The notes under the pieces are model-generated. The model did no database searches, was not told the origin of the DNA, and saw only the letters and a program-made list of their open reading frames with translations. Shown piece by piece: positions 45,201-64,000 of a stretch of 64,000 nucleotides of DNA. Numbering within the stretch: position 1 is the stretch's first letter; each line of letters starts with the position of its first letter. Both the position numbers and the translations under genes were made by a program. Origin of the DNA: Alviniconcha marisindica (taxonomy: Eukaryota; Mollusca; Gastropoda; Provannidae); NCBI GenBank assembly GCA_018857735.1, contig JABMCL010000208.1, positions 28,501-92,500 on the forward strand, given 5' to 3'.

Positions 45201-47804
45201 TCATCATTTGTTGGCCACATCCATCATTTATTGCACTGTAAAAAGTGTAAAGGCGATCATAGTACAGGTAGGCATCATCATTTGTTGGCCACATCCATCA
45301 TTTATTGCACTGTAAAAAGTGTAAAGGGGATCATAGTACTGGTAGGCATCATCATTTGTCATCACAATACAGGTAGGCATCATCAGTTGTCATCGCAGTA
45401 CAGGTAGGCATCATCAGTTGGCCACAGCCATCATTTATTGCACTGTAAAAACTCTCAGCTTCCATGACCCTTGATGCTCTGCTGTCACATTGGCATGAGT
45501 CTGTATTCTCCTGGTCCATTGTCTGCTTGTGTTTTGATGACTTGTGTTTTACCCAGACATGACCCTCACAGTTGACTTAGCATGACGTGTCAAGAATCGA
45601 TTAGTCCTGGCCTATCCCTGGACTGGGTCAGTTCTGATGTGAGCTTTCAACGTCAGTGTCTCTATGGTAGGATTGATGGATGTCTGCTCTGTGGTGGGGA
45701 CGTTGACTCGGTCTGACTCAGTCTGAGCTAATACTGTCTTTGGTAGGGAGCATGGCAGACAGTGTCCTGAAGAAGCGTCTGATGTAGCTTGGCAGCAGTG
45801 AGTATTTTTTCCTGATGCTAGCCCACCTGCTTCTTTCCCCCACGGAACTCCAGTGCCAGGGCCATGATACAAATGGACCTAGAGCTGGGAGGGATTCTGG
45901 GATGGTGGAACGAGTGGCTTGAGTGGCCTCTGAGCTGGTTTCGGTGATGTGACAGCAAGAGATAGACAAAACAAACAAACAAAAAAGCAGCAGAAAATGT
46001 TCAGTTTTGATGGGCAGGGGGAGTACTGGAGGGAATATTATGTGACCCTTTTCCATGATACCAGTCTTAAGTCGCAGCTGTCATTGTCAATCAGCCTAAT
46101 GACAGAAATAGCTGCTAGGGGTTGATCTGGGTGATTCATTTTTTTTAGGATAATTACATTCTTTAGGCCTTAAATTATGAAGTATGATCTTTTTCTTAAG
46201 AAATGGTGTGAAGTAGTTAAAACTGGATTTGAACGCTTCTACCCGTACCTTGGAGTAAAGGCTGCTAATATGTGAAATGACCGACATTTGGCTGAATAAA
46301 ATGTACCGCACACACCGTTGTCCAGTTTGTTGCAATGAAAACATTCTGGAAGAGATTGATGACTGAACATTTGATGGCTGCCCTGAAGCAGTGTCTCATT
46401 TGTACATTATGCCTTGTTTTGGGCCATTATGGTTCATTCAGTATGTGAGTGTGTTCTAGCTTTGCACTTTTTTCTTCTTTTTTCTTCAGGTGGTCCTGCC
46501 CTACTTCGTTGCTACCAAGATGAGCAAGATCAGAAAGGGGAACATGTTTGCCCCGTCACCTAAAACCTATGTGTGCAGTGCTCTCAACACTGTTGGACTG
46601 CAGTCTCGCACCTTTGGCTACTGGTTCCACGCTGTTCAGGTGGGTCCTTTTTGACTGTGCTCTGTTTTTAACCTCTTCACTGCCAGTCAGATTGGCCAAC
46701 CCAGTGTGCCTCACCTTGAGCAGATGCTATTATGCTCACATATACTCTTTGCGAATGGTTTGTGTGCTAAAAACAACAACAAAGCACAGATTTTATGTGC
46801 GTTGTCCAAACCAGCAGCATTTAGAAGGGGCAAACTAGCTACCAGACTGGCTAATCATGTCATCTTGTTTTTCATGCCAGGTCAGACATTTTACTTGAAT
46901 TATGAGTCAAAGGTCAGGGCTCATTTTTTCAATGAATTTATAGCGTTTAATTAATGTGTGTGTTAAGGACCATTGCTTGCTTTCTCTGGGATTCTTTGCA
47001 TCTCCTCTGTGGAAATTTGTGAACAAGTTACTTGCATTCATGTTGCTGATGTCAAGCTTAAAAAATGTCCTGTTTATTCACCAGATACCATTCAGTCTCA
47101 CTTTGTCATACTGCTTAGCTATTGCATCTTCAAAGTTCGGAGTTGACGCTATTCATACTGAGAACCAGTTTTGTTGTGTACAGTACTTGTTCAGTACATG
47201 TCCAAAATGCACAGTTAAGACTTGGCTTAATTTAGTACTGTACTTTCCTAGGTATTGATCAGTTTGCTTTTACTGTCACATTCTACCTCATGCAGTTACA
47301 GTGGGGTAAACATAAATGAGTTCAGTATATTCAAATAGCAGCGTTGTCATTTTGTTCATTAAATAGCATCCATTGGCAATGAATATTTTGGACATAAAAG
47401 TAAGTGGCAGGTTTGTAAAACTACCATCCTGGAAATGATTTAATCCTGTTTATATAAATTGTTTTAATAATATAATTATGCTTTATGTTTTGACAGTTGG
47501 TATCATCTCATCATGTATTCTGATGAAACCTGTATTATTCTTTAGTGCCTGTATCTGATACACCCCCCCATTTATTTGTGGTACTTCAAAAGACGTCTGA
47601 GCTTGACAGCATGCAACACATGCGTGTACACTGAAGTTTGAATCCAGCTGTGTGTTTTCACAGGATGATGATGATGATGATTGCTGTTTATGATCGTTTT
47701 CACAGGATAAGGTGAATGATCTTCTGCCAGCATCAGTGAACATGCAGTTTCTCCTGAAAGCGCGTTCCCTTGCTCTCAAGAAGAAAGCCAGCAAGAAGGA
47801 CTGA
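35280..47804 (+). CDS. HSD17B12: Very-long-chain 3-oxoacyl-CoA reductase / 17-beta-hydroxysteroid dehydrogenase 12, complete
   Basis: Ten exons: 35280-35469, 37670-37716, 40264-40339, 41096-41203, 42005-42069, 43214-43258, 44150-44266, 44788-44853, 46490-46639, 47706-47804. Together they encode 320 aa, close to the vertebrate 312. Exon 1 is a hydrophobic membrane anchor. The short-chain dehydrogenase core follows: cofactor motif TGCTDGIG, VNNVG, catalytic Ser in NIASAAG, and YSATK with the catalytic Tyr and Lys. PYFVATKM follows the core, as in the vertebrate enzyme. In animals this ER enzyme reduces 3-ketoacyl-CoA with NADPH in the second step of fatty-acid elongation, and some members reduce steroids. 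An in-frame TAG at 35256 supports the chosen ATG. The end is KASKKD, which lacks a strict KKXX or KXKXX retrieval signal. Intron 2 starts with GC rather than GT. Confidence 0.95.
36201..36564 (+). mobile_element. tRNA-derived SINE, family A
   Basis: Full-length copy in HSD17B12 intron 1, from TGTGAGCTGGTTTGGCCTAG to CATTAAACGCCATG and TTTACTTAC. It is more diverged than the copy at 29075. Confidence 0.9.
36805..37075 (+). mobile_element. tRNA-derived SINE, family A, 3'-truncated
   Basis: Starts with a diverged head (CTGGTTTCCAAGGCCTGGTG) and runs to the TATGGTGGTGACAGTGTAG core. The AATAAGCC tail is missing. It lies 240 bp after the previous copy in the same orientation. Confidence 0.8.
37166..37208. 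repeat. (TA)n microsatellite
   Basis: About 42 bases of alternating TA in HSD17B12 intron 1. Confidence 0.97.
37717..37722 (+). other. GC-AG intron donor (GCAAGT) of HSD17B12 intron 2
   Basis: Exon 2 must end after GAACAG (Glu-Gln) for the protein to continue as AEQLAKRG, the conserved family sequence. The next six bases are GCAAGT, the standard context of the minor GC-AG donor class. The only nearby GT, four bases on, would break the frame and the conserved segment. The matching acceptor is TTTACAG at 40257-40263. Confidence 0.85.
38357..38416 (+). mobile_element. SINE 3' tail, 'ACTGGGCGTAAAACACCAA' type
   Basis: Contains CCCTGATATAACCACC, TTGACTGGGCGTAAAACACC and TTTACTTACTTACTC. The sequence upstream (38000-38240) may be the element body, but no second copy was matched. 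Confidence 0.8.
38630..38735. repeat. (CA)n-(CT)n compound microsatellite
   Basis: Short CA runs flanking about 60 bases of CT. Confidence 0.97.
39150..39303. repeat. (CA)n/(CAA)n compound microsatellite
   Basis: CA-rich DNA with CATGCACG variants, a pure CA run and then CAA units. Confidence 0.95.
41486..41650 (+). mobile_element. Dispersed repeat fragment, copy 2
   Basis: CATTAAAGGGGAACCCA, GGAATAAAAAGTA and TTTAATTTGTTAAA match the order seen at 16108-16260. It lies in HSD17B12 intron 4. Confidence 0.55.
42150..42432 (-). mobile_element. tRNA-derived SINE, family B
   Basis: On the minus strand CTGGCCAAGCGTGCGGTG (Leu/Ser-type A box) is followed by GGGTTCGAATCTTGG (B box). The body contains CCTGGTGGTGACAGTGCAG, the same core as family A with a different head. 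It lies in HSD17B12 intron 5. Confidence 0.8.
43520..43970. repeat. 57-bp tandem array, 8 copies
   Basis: Core positions 43547, 43604, 43660, 43717, 43774, 43831, 43888 and 43945. The unit contains AAGCTGGGGCCAGTGCC, GGCTGCAGTGGATGGGCAC and TTAGCATTCTGTGATA. Because 57 is a multiple of three, long open frames run through it on both strands. It is intronic (HSD17B12 intron 6) and not a coding exon. Confidence 0.95.
44834..45450. repeat. Degenerate tandem array copying the HSD17B12 exon 8 end and donor
   Basis: The real junction GATCACTGTACAG|GTAGGC (44853/44854) is followed by about eleven further GTAGGCATCATCA-type copies (44885 to 45404). Several also repeat the last 19 exon bases (GAAGGGGATCACAGTACAG), joined by a TTTATTGCACTGTAAAAA spacer. 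Most copies keep a GTAGGC donor. Confidence 0.93.
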
Positions 47805-47926
47805 GCTGGGTTGGAACCCGTGCCTCTGCTCAGTACTGTGCGTCACAAAATAGCTTTTGTGTTTTTGTGTCAAACGTTTGCCACCTTTCTACGTGAAGTG
47901 TTACTTGTTGATTGTAAAGGTTTTAC

Positions 47927-47932
47927 AATAAA
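47927..47932 (+). promoter_or_regulatory. Poly(A) signal AATAAA of HSD17B12
   Basis: A canonical AATAAA lies 123 bases after the stop codon, with a GT/T-rich stretch (GTGTATTTCT) about 20 bases further on. This is a normal arrangement for cleavage and polyadenylation. Further AATAAA-like motifs at 47983 and 48018 could serve as alternatives. Confidence 0.7.
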
Positions 47933-48704
47933 ATGTGCATAATGCAGGTGTATTTCTCCTGGAGATTAGCTGATGCAGTATAAATAAACAAGCAAATTCA
48001 AAAATAAGACACTGAAAATAAATGTAATCTGGTAATGTTTTCCTTTATTTGAGCATTCATATTTGATTTAGCAATTCTTACTGTATCTGAGTTCCATTTT
48101 GAATTTGCACGTTGCAACTGGATGCCATTCTTCTTTTATTCATTGCATATATTAAGTGCCCTCTGATTTGAAGGGACAGAAACTTTTTCTTTAACTGTGT
48201 GTTGATTGATTTTTTGTTTGTGTGTGTGTGTGTGTACAAGTATTTTCATCCACTGATAGAATTTCTCTTTATTTAGAGGTTTTCTTTGAAGCTTGTAATA
48301 TGAGCAAGGTTTCACACATCTGCAACCGGCTATGTATTTGTTGAATTGTTGATTCAGCTGTCATTGTTCAGAAGTGAAAGAAATGTCTGTAATGACATTT
48401 TAGGTGATTAAAAAGAAAAAAGAAAAAAAAGGTTGAAAAAAATGCAAAACATTGCACATGCTTCACTATGATAGGACTTGGTATAGCACTGCTGTGGTGG
48501 TGGGTGTTCCTTTCAGATGCATTTACTTCTCCTGCTCAAGCATCCACCTGACTTTCTGGACTTGTGTCCCAGCGATGTCATTCGTAATATTTTGATGTGT
48601 GACCAGCAGTTTTCATATATATCTGCACGCAGTAAGTTGCTTGGCGAGGCCAGGTCAATCCTAACGGAAATCTGAAACAGACTGAGGCCCAGAGTGCTCG
48701 TGCA

Positions 48705-48854
48705 GAATCAACACACAAGGGAGTTAATTAGCGCTCGAAATACGTAACACAATTACAACAACAAAGACCTGAGTCACCAATGGTACTCACTCAGGTCTTT
48801 GTTGTACTTGTGTTACATATTTTGAGTGCTAATTAACTCCCTTGTGGTTGATTC
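48705..48854. repeat. Inverted repeat / hairpin, arms about 66-70 bp, loop about 14 bp
   Basis: The left arm begins GAATCAACACACAAGGGAGT and ends GACCTGAGT. The right arm begins ACTCAGGTC and ends with the complement (ACTCCCTTGTGGTTGATTC). The arms differ by a few substitutions and small gaps. It has the size and symmetry of a foldback MITE-like element, but no target duplication or second copy was identified. Confidence 0.92.
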
Positions 48855-49183
48855 AGTCCTAACAGAGCCGGTGGGAAATGAAATGATGCCTCTCTTCCTC
48901 TGATGCCAAGGGACATAAGCTGTTCACCTGTTGACTGGCCAAGCCAAGCCATGACAATCAGTTTTGTGCATGCGCAAAAGCAAGAGTAAGCCGGGTCAGA
49001 CCAAGACCGTTGCCGTTATCAGCCAAGAGAGAGGTCTGGCTGGGGTTGGTTTAGAACACCACAGGCTATAAATGGCTCAGATTTCCCCCTCTTAGGTGCC
49101 TTCTATCATTAAGAGTAGTGGCTGTCATTTTGATAATTCTGCTACTGTCATGTGTTATCTGTGTTCCCATGCCACTGACTGTT

Positions 49184-49470
49184 AAGCCTTCTCTAACTGG
49201 AAAGTGGACGTGAGATCTTCAACATGTGTATGGTCTTCATATCATGCATACTGTGTAGTTAAAGTGGAGTCTGCACAAGAAGCCTTCTCTAATTGGAGGG
49301 GGACGTGAGATCTTCAACATGTGTATGGTCTTCATATCATGCATACTGTGTGGTTAAAGTGGAGTCTGCACAACAAGTCTTCTCTAATTGGAGGGTGGAC
49401 ATGGGATCTTCAACGTGTGTATGGTCTTCATATCATGCATACTGTGCAGTCAAAGTGGAGTCTGCACAAG
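49184..49470. repeat. Tandem triplication, 95-96-bp unit
   Basis: AAGCCTTCTCTAA or a variant starts at 49184, 49280 and 49375, each followed by GATCTTCAACATGTGTATGG and CATATCATGCATACTGTG. Copies differ by small changes. The 179-aa open frame across it is a repeat artefact. Confidence 0.93.
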
Positions 49471-50579
49471 TGTTGACTCAGAAGAACCGAAAAACATTCC
49501 ATGGCCCTGTCACATCCAGGAGTCAAACCCGTGGCCTCTGGATTTACCGTTCAGCTTGGAAGCCAACCAGCCACAAATTCCTTGTAGGAGACATGGCTGT
49601 ACCCACGTACTGCCACCTGCACTTTGACATTGGGATTGCTTCTTCCATTACCTCTCCCTTTCAAGCTTTAACCCTTTCAGCCATGAGCGCTCTGTTGCTT
49701 AGTCAGCCTCCCAAGGCTGGTGGGGCTTTGTTACACTGGTCAGGTGCGGTGTGGTTGAGTAAAGCTGTTGTGGCATGTGCGCAGGATGGAAAAGGTTTTA
49801 AAAAAAAAAAAATCTATCATATTCTTGTATAGCAGTTACATGTTAAAACACTATTTTAAAAATAGGTTTGGAATGAAATGCTTGCTTGTGTGAGATATTT
49901 CTTCTTATTCTTCACATTTTAAATGTTTTTGTTTGTCAGTACCTACATGGATAATGCAGGTATTGTCATGTTTTGCAGACTGGCTGTATGCACAGACTTT
50001 GACTGTTAGATAACAATAGAGGTATGCCAACAGAAGAACTTGTGTTAGCGTGCCAGACCTTGACCTGACAATGCTTAATGCCTTCATGGCAGATCTTTGG
50101 GAAGATGTGTTAGAGAGTTCATGTATGAGTGCATTTAAAAGTTCTTTATTTGTGTGTGTCAGAGCAGAAATCAAGGAATTGTTTTTCTCATTTCTTCAGT
50201 CATACAAGTTTGTTGGTGGTCCTGTATTGTCCAAGAGCTATAGATCAAAGTTAATATGTTTTGGTTCTTGTCAGCTTTGTCAGTATTTTTTAAGGAAGGG
50301 TCTTTTGAGAAAAAGAAATACAAGATTTGCTAAAATTGTCAAATTAATGTAGGCACATGTCAGGTTTCACCAGCTGTCGTTGTCAATGAAATAACTATGT
50401 ACATGTCAGTTGTTAAACAAAATACTATTACTGTTTTTTGCATTCTGTGCTGCAGCTGTTCAGTTACTGATTTTAATCTAATAATTTTTTCATGTATTTT
50501 TTTTAAATTAAATTTTGTGTGTGTATGTGCAAAACTATTGGTTTTGTGTTAGCTACGTTTGTTTGTGTGTGTATGTGTG

Positions 50580-50670
50580 TGTGTTGGGGGGGGGGGGGCT
50601 GTTTGTGAATGCATTTGTTTCTGTTGGTGTATATGTGTGTGTATGGTGGAAGGTGGGGGGGGGGGGGGGT
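50580..50670. repeat. Poly(G) runs in TG-rich DNA
   Basis: Two G runs of about 14 and 13 bases within TG-rich sequence. Confidence 0.9.
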
Positions 50671-50904
50671 AGAGACGAGAGGACAGTTAGCAGAGTGGTA
50701 ATGCGAGTGGGTAAAGAAAGTGTGGTGGGAGGAGACATCTCAGAGGCTGAGGTGAACACTTTATGAATGATGTTTTAGCTGCACAGTTCATGTTTTTTAC
50801 TCATCATTGAGTTACAGTCACCTTAAATATTTGAGAACCATTGTCCAAACAGTGATGATTGTAGACTTTTGGCATCGCCGCATTGTGAAAACCAAGAAGA
50901 TTCT

Positions 50905-51450
50905 CATTTAATTAAACAACAGCATGGAATGCATAAATACGCACACAATAGCATAATAATACATTACAACTCCTACAAAGTAGAGTGAAACTGACGCGCT
51001 GAAACACAACACCCTCGCACTCACCGAGTCGCCTGCACGCACGCCCACACACGTAAGACTATATGTGTGTAAATTAGGATGGTTGTGTAACCTGACACAC
51101 ATGTTCACAGGTTTCCGTGCACGCGCCCACACACATCGAGTTTGTAGCACGCGTTCGGCGACTCAAAGCTCTTTGCTAGTTAATTAAACAAAAGCACGGA
51201 ATGCATAAATACTCACACAAAAATCAATAGCATAATAATAAATTAATACTCATACTTATTCATACAACGTAAAGTGAAACTCACACACACAGAAACACAA
51301 CACCCTTGCACCCACATAGTCGCCTACACGCACACACGCACGCACACACGTAGCCGACTGTATGTGTGTAAATTAGGATGGATGTGTAACCTCTCACACA
51401 CACACACATACACAACACCCTTGCACTCAAAGAGTCGCCTGCACGTACGC
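50905..51450. repeat. Direct duplication of about 250 bp
   Basis: GGAATGCATAAATAC, AACACAACACCCT, GAGTCGCCTGCACGC-like and TATGTGTGTAAATTAGGATG blocks occur in the same order at 50905-51110 and 51180-51400. A partial third copy follows at 51410-51440. CA-rich throughout. Confidence 0.88.
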
Positions 51451-51698
51451 ACACGCAAACACACGCAAACACACACAGGCGGGTCGCGCGCACTTGGATT
51501 GCAAGTGCGGATAGCCCCCCGACCCCCATCCCCATCTATATATATATACAAAATAACGACAATGGCCAGCCAGGTGCCGGAGCTTCTCAGTTTATTAGTA
51601 AACGGAGTGAATGAACATGAAATTTGATTAAGTCTGTGGGCATCAGAAATGATTCAATCCAGTCAGATCTCAGTACCCACGAAGTCAGTGTCAGCACG

Positions 51699-51732
51699 TC
51701 CCCCCCCCCCCCCCCCCCCCCCCCCCGCCCCA
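51699..51732. repeat. Poly(C) tract
   Basis: About 27 consecutive C bases followed by GCCCC. Confidence 0.95.
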
Positions 51733-52204
51733 CGTCCGCTTTGGAGGAGTTGTAGAACTTCGTAGTCGACTCTGATTGGCTGTCGCTGTGCGACAGCGAG
51801 ATAAACGAAAGGTGTCTATTACTGTATGTAACAGTTTCAATATACAAATGTGTAGAAATATATATTTTTAGTCACCACTTGATAATGATGATGGCTGTTG
51901 GATAGTGAAAACCCAAATAAATCAACTACAGTTGGTATTATCAGCAAAACAAAACCAACCAAACAAACAAACAAACAAACAAAAAACAAAACAAAAAAGG
52001 GAGAGAAAGAGAAGGTGTATGTGTCTAAAAATCAACAACCTCTCTTGATGATGACCGTGGGCATGGCATGGTGAAAACCAAGACAGTCGAGTATATGGTT
52101 TTAATATGAAAATGATGCATAAGTATTTTTGGAAAATCATCCCTTGATAATGACGATGATGATGACTGTAGACTTGTGGAGTGCTCGGCATCCATGTACA
52201 AGTC

Positions 52205-52420
52205 CTGCTCACGATGCAGTAGCGTTGCCAAAAAGACACACGGAAAAGGAAAAGAACTATGCAAATGTTCGAGGTAATCTCCTTTGTGAAGCTATAAAAC
52301 GACACTTTAACAACAGTTAGACGATGAAAAACGATGAGAAATTAGATCAAAAACGAAATCCCTGGTCTGTTTTTTGGTTGAGCTGTGTTGTTTTCCTGTC
52401 CCGTGTTTAAAAGAATCTCT
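52205..52420 (+). mobile_element. Dispersed repeat R3, copy 1
   Basis: GGTAATCTCCTTTG, AAAACGACACTTTAACAACA and a later TTTTTTGGTTGAGCTG match, in order, sequence at 56390-56582. Both copies are plus-oriented. Type unknown; both can be read as GN....A.KRH.NNS then stop, which may be chance. Confidence 0.7.
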
Positions 52421-52518
52421 GTCTCTCTCTCTTCTGCTGCTTTATTTGTTGGTTGTATGCTCATAATATGTAACTGAATGATGTATGGCATGTGTTCATC
52501 TGGCGCTGTGAACACGCT

Positions 52519-52570
52519 ATGTTTGTGGGGGGGGGAGGGGGGGGGGGGGATGAGGGGGGGGGGGGGAGAA
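52519..52570. repeat. Poly(G) tract
   Basis: G-rich stretch of about 50 bases with single A or GATGA interruptions. Confidence 0.9.
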
Positions 52571-52607
52571 CAACGTTTGTTATTGTTGCTGGTATGCTTT
52601 TGTTGAA

Positions 52608-52613
52608 TTTATT
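52608..52613 (-). promoter_or_regulatory. Candidate poly(A) signal of the minus-strand reductase
   Basis: An AATAAA on the minus strand lies 171 bases past the stop codon of the paralogue. A second one sits at 52441-52446. There is no clear GT-rich downstream element at the first, so either could be used. Confidence 0.4.
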
Positions 52614-52783
52614 TAGCAAATGCGTACAGATATATACTAGGAGAAGGTATGAGAGGTTGCATTACACACAGGAACTAAAGGTCAATCGGTTTCGTGGCCA
52701 CAACATCATGCACAGTCATGCAGCGGCCGTTGGTTCACCGTGTCTCGTTTCCTTCCCCATCGCTTGCTTGACGTGGAAGCGTT

Positions 52784-63244
<10,461 letters not shown>

Positions 63245-63312
63245 CTGAAAAAGACAGAAAAACAACTCTTCTTCTTTGTCGGTGTAGTATTAAACCTTGG
63301 CCTTGACCTAGA

Positions 63313-63356
63313 TTAACTGGGCGTAAAACACCAATTTACTTCCTTACTTACTTGAC
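63313..63356 (+). mobile_element. SINE 3' tail, 'ACTGGGCGTAAAACACCAA' type
   Basis: Contains TTAACTGGGCGTAAAACACC, AATTTACTTCC and TTACTTACTTGA. It lies 70 bases upstream (gene sense) of exon 3 of the reductase paralogue. Confidence 0.8.
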
Positions 63357-63359
63357 CTA

Positions 63360-63825
63360 GAAGACGCGACCTTCGACTCTTGCAGGACTCTTGCAGGTCA
63401 AACAGCACCTCCAAGAATAACAGTAAAAAAGGGAATGGAGGGAAAAAATTAACTTAGGAAAAATATAAGTGCATAATGGCAAGTACCACTTTTACATGGC
63501 AGCAAGATCAGTGCAAATACTACCTACCACCTATCATTTTCTAGCTTTCAACAAAAAGCTACACACACACAAAAAAGCCTACCTCGTAACGAAAAATAAT
63601 GGAGAATTTCGGGGTGGAGGGGAAAGTCAAGAGAATGGACCAATAGCAGAAAAAGGACAAGACAAAAAGAACAACAGGCTTAGGTAGAAGAACAAGAGAG
63701 GAGATAGGAAAGGGGAATCAAATGACAGGTCTGAAATTTCGAACAGGAGAAATATCAAACATCCCCAATCTACCTTCGAGGGTGAGAAAATGGTTGCCAA
63801 AAACAACAACAGAACAAAACAACAA

Positions 63826-63867
<42 letters not shown>

Positions 63868-64000
63868 AGGCTGTCCTTCATTTTTTTGTCTGTAACATAC
63901 TCGGTGCATACACGTTGCTCAGTGCATGCATACAGACAGATACGTAGACATTATAAAAAGGTGGCGAGGAAGAGGTGTGTTTTAAGCTGCGTTTTAAAAG
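63360..64000. other. Right edge of window: no exon found
   Basis: Searched for exon 2 of the reductase paralogue (TGxxxGIG motif, minus strand) and did not find it. Contains a CAG/CAA microsatellite (63820-63865). The last bases (TGTGTTTTAAGCTGCGTTTTA) look like the edge of a dispersed repeat. Confidence 0.5.

Larger units (their letters stand above)
47805..52600. other. Convergent intergenic region between the two reductase genes
   Basis: Contains the HSD17B12 3' UTR and poly(A) signal, an inverted repeat (48705-48854), a 95-bp triplication (49184-49470), poly(G) and CA-rich blocks, a 250-bp duplication (50905-51410) and a dispersed repeat (52205-52420). No gene is supported. The longest unexplained open frame (50050-50352, plus) shows no family motif. 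Confidence 0.55.

Noticed and set aside
46096..47258. Additional exons in the last HSD17B12 intron
   Set aside because: Open frames there lack family motifs, and the ten placed exons already give a complete protein with continuous frame.
47661..47705. Upstream alternative acceptor (TTTTCACAG) for HSD17B12 exon 10
   Set aside because: It would read GAT repeats and then a TGA stop within ten codons; the acceptor at 47705 gives a full-length, family-like C-terminus.
50050..50352. Plus-strand open frame of 100 codons in the intergenic gap
   Set aside because: No recognisable motif, no splice context and ordinary composition for chance ORFs in AT-rich DNA.
63250..64000. Exons 1-2 of the minus-strand reductase
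   Set aside because: No TGxxxGIG-coding segment or membrane-anchor exon is present on the minus strand here, so they must lie to the right of the window.

Overview
The window is animal nuclear DNA. It has intron-rich genes with GT-AG junctions, long dinucleotide microsatellites, poly(C)/poly(G) runs, tRNA-derived SINEs ending in TTAC repeats, and many short tandem arrays. The gene content (a secreted protein built from MAM domains, and 17-beta-hydroxysteroid/3-ketoacyl-CoA reductases) together with the SINE style suggests a mollusc, probably a marine gastropod. That placement is an inference; no single sequence here proves the species.

Region 1 (about 1-32.3 kb, minus strand) is one very large gene whose 3' end runs off the left edge. 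A signal-peptide exon (32239-32293) is followed by ten MAM domains and two Thr/Pro-rich linker exons. I placed 32 exons, about 1,685 codons, and every junction keeps frame. The usual module is three exons with phases 1-1, 1-0 and 0-1. Domain 5 has an extra intron. Domains 6 and 8 have a split second exon and a fused last exon. No other recognisable domain type is visible, so the protein looks like a secreted or surface adhesion/scaffold protein of the MAMDC4/MALRD1-like kind.

Region 2 (32.3-35.3 kb) is the intergenic gap between two divergently transcribed genes. It holds CA repeats, a decayed array of a TTGCAGCACA-containing unit, and a SINE.

Region 3 (35280-47804, plus strand) is a complete ten-exon HSD17B12-type gene (320 aa, very-long-chain 3-oxoacyl-CoA reductase), including one GC-AG intron and a poly(A) signal. 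Region 4 (47.8-52.8 kb) is intergenic, with a near-perfect inverted repeat and several duplications. Region 5 (52784-63244, minus strand) is a second, diverged member of the same family. Exons 3-10 are present and exons 1-2 lie beyond the right edge. Intron phases match the first gene exactly and six of eight exons have identical lengths, so the pair is a tail-to-tail duplication.

The most unusual pattern is that tandem duplications repeatedly cover exon-intron junctions. At least eight arrays or duplications, in all three genes, copy a splice acceptor or donor together with the adjoining exon edge. They range from one extra copy to eight copies of an exact 71-bp unit. I did not find any non-eukaryotic system, CRISPR array or intact autonomous transposon.
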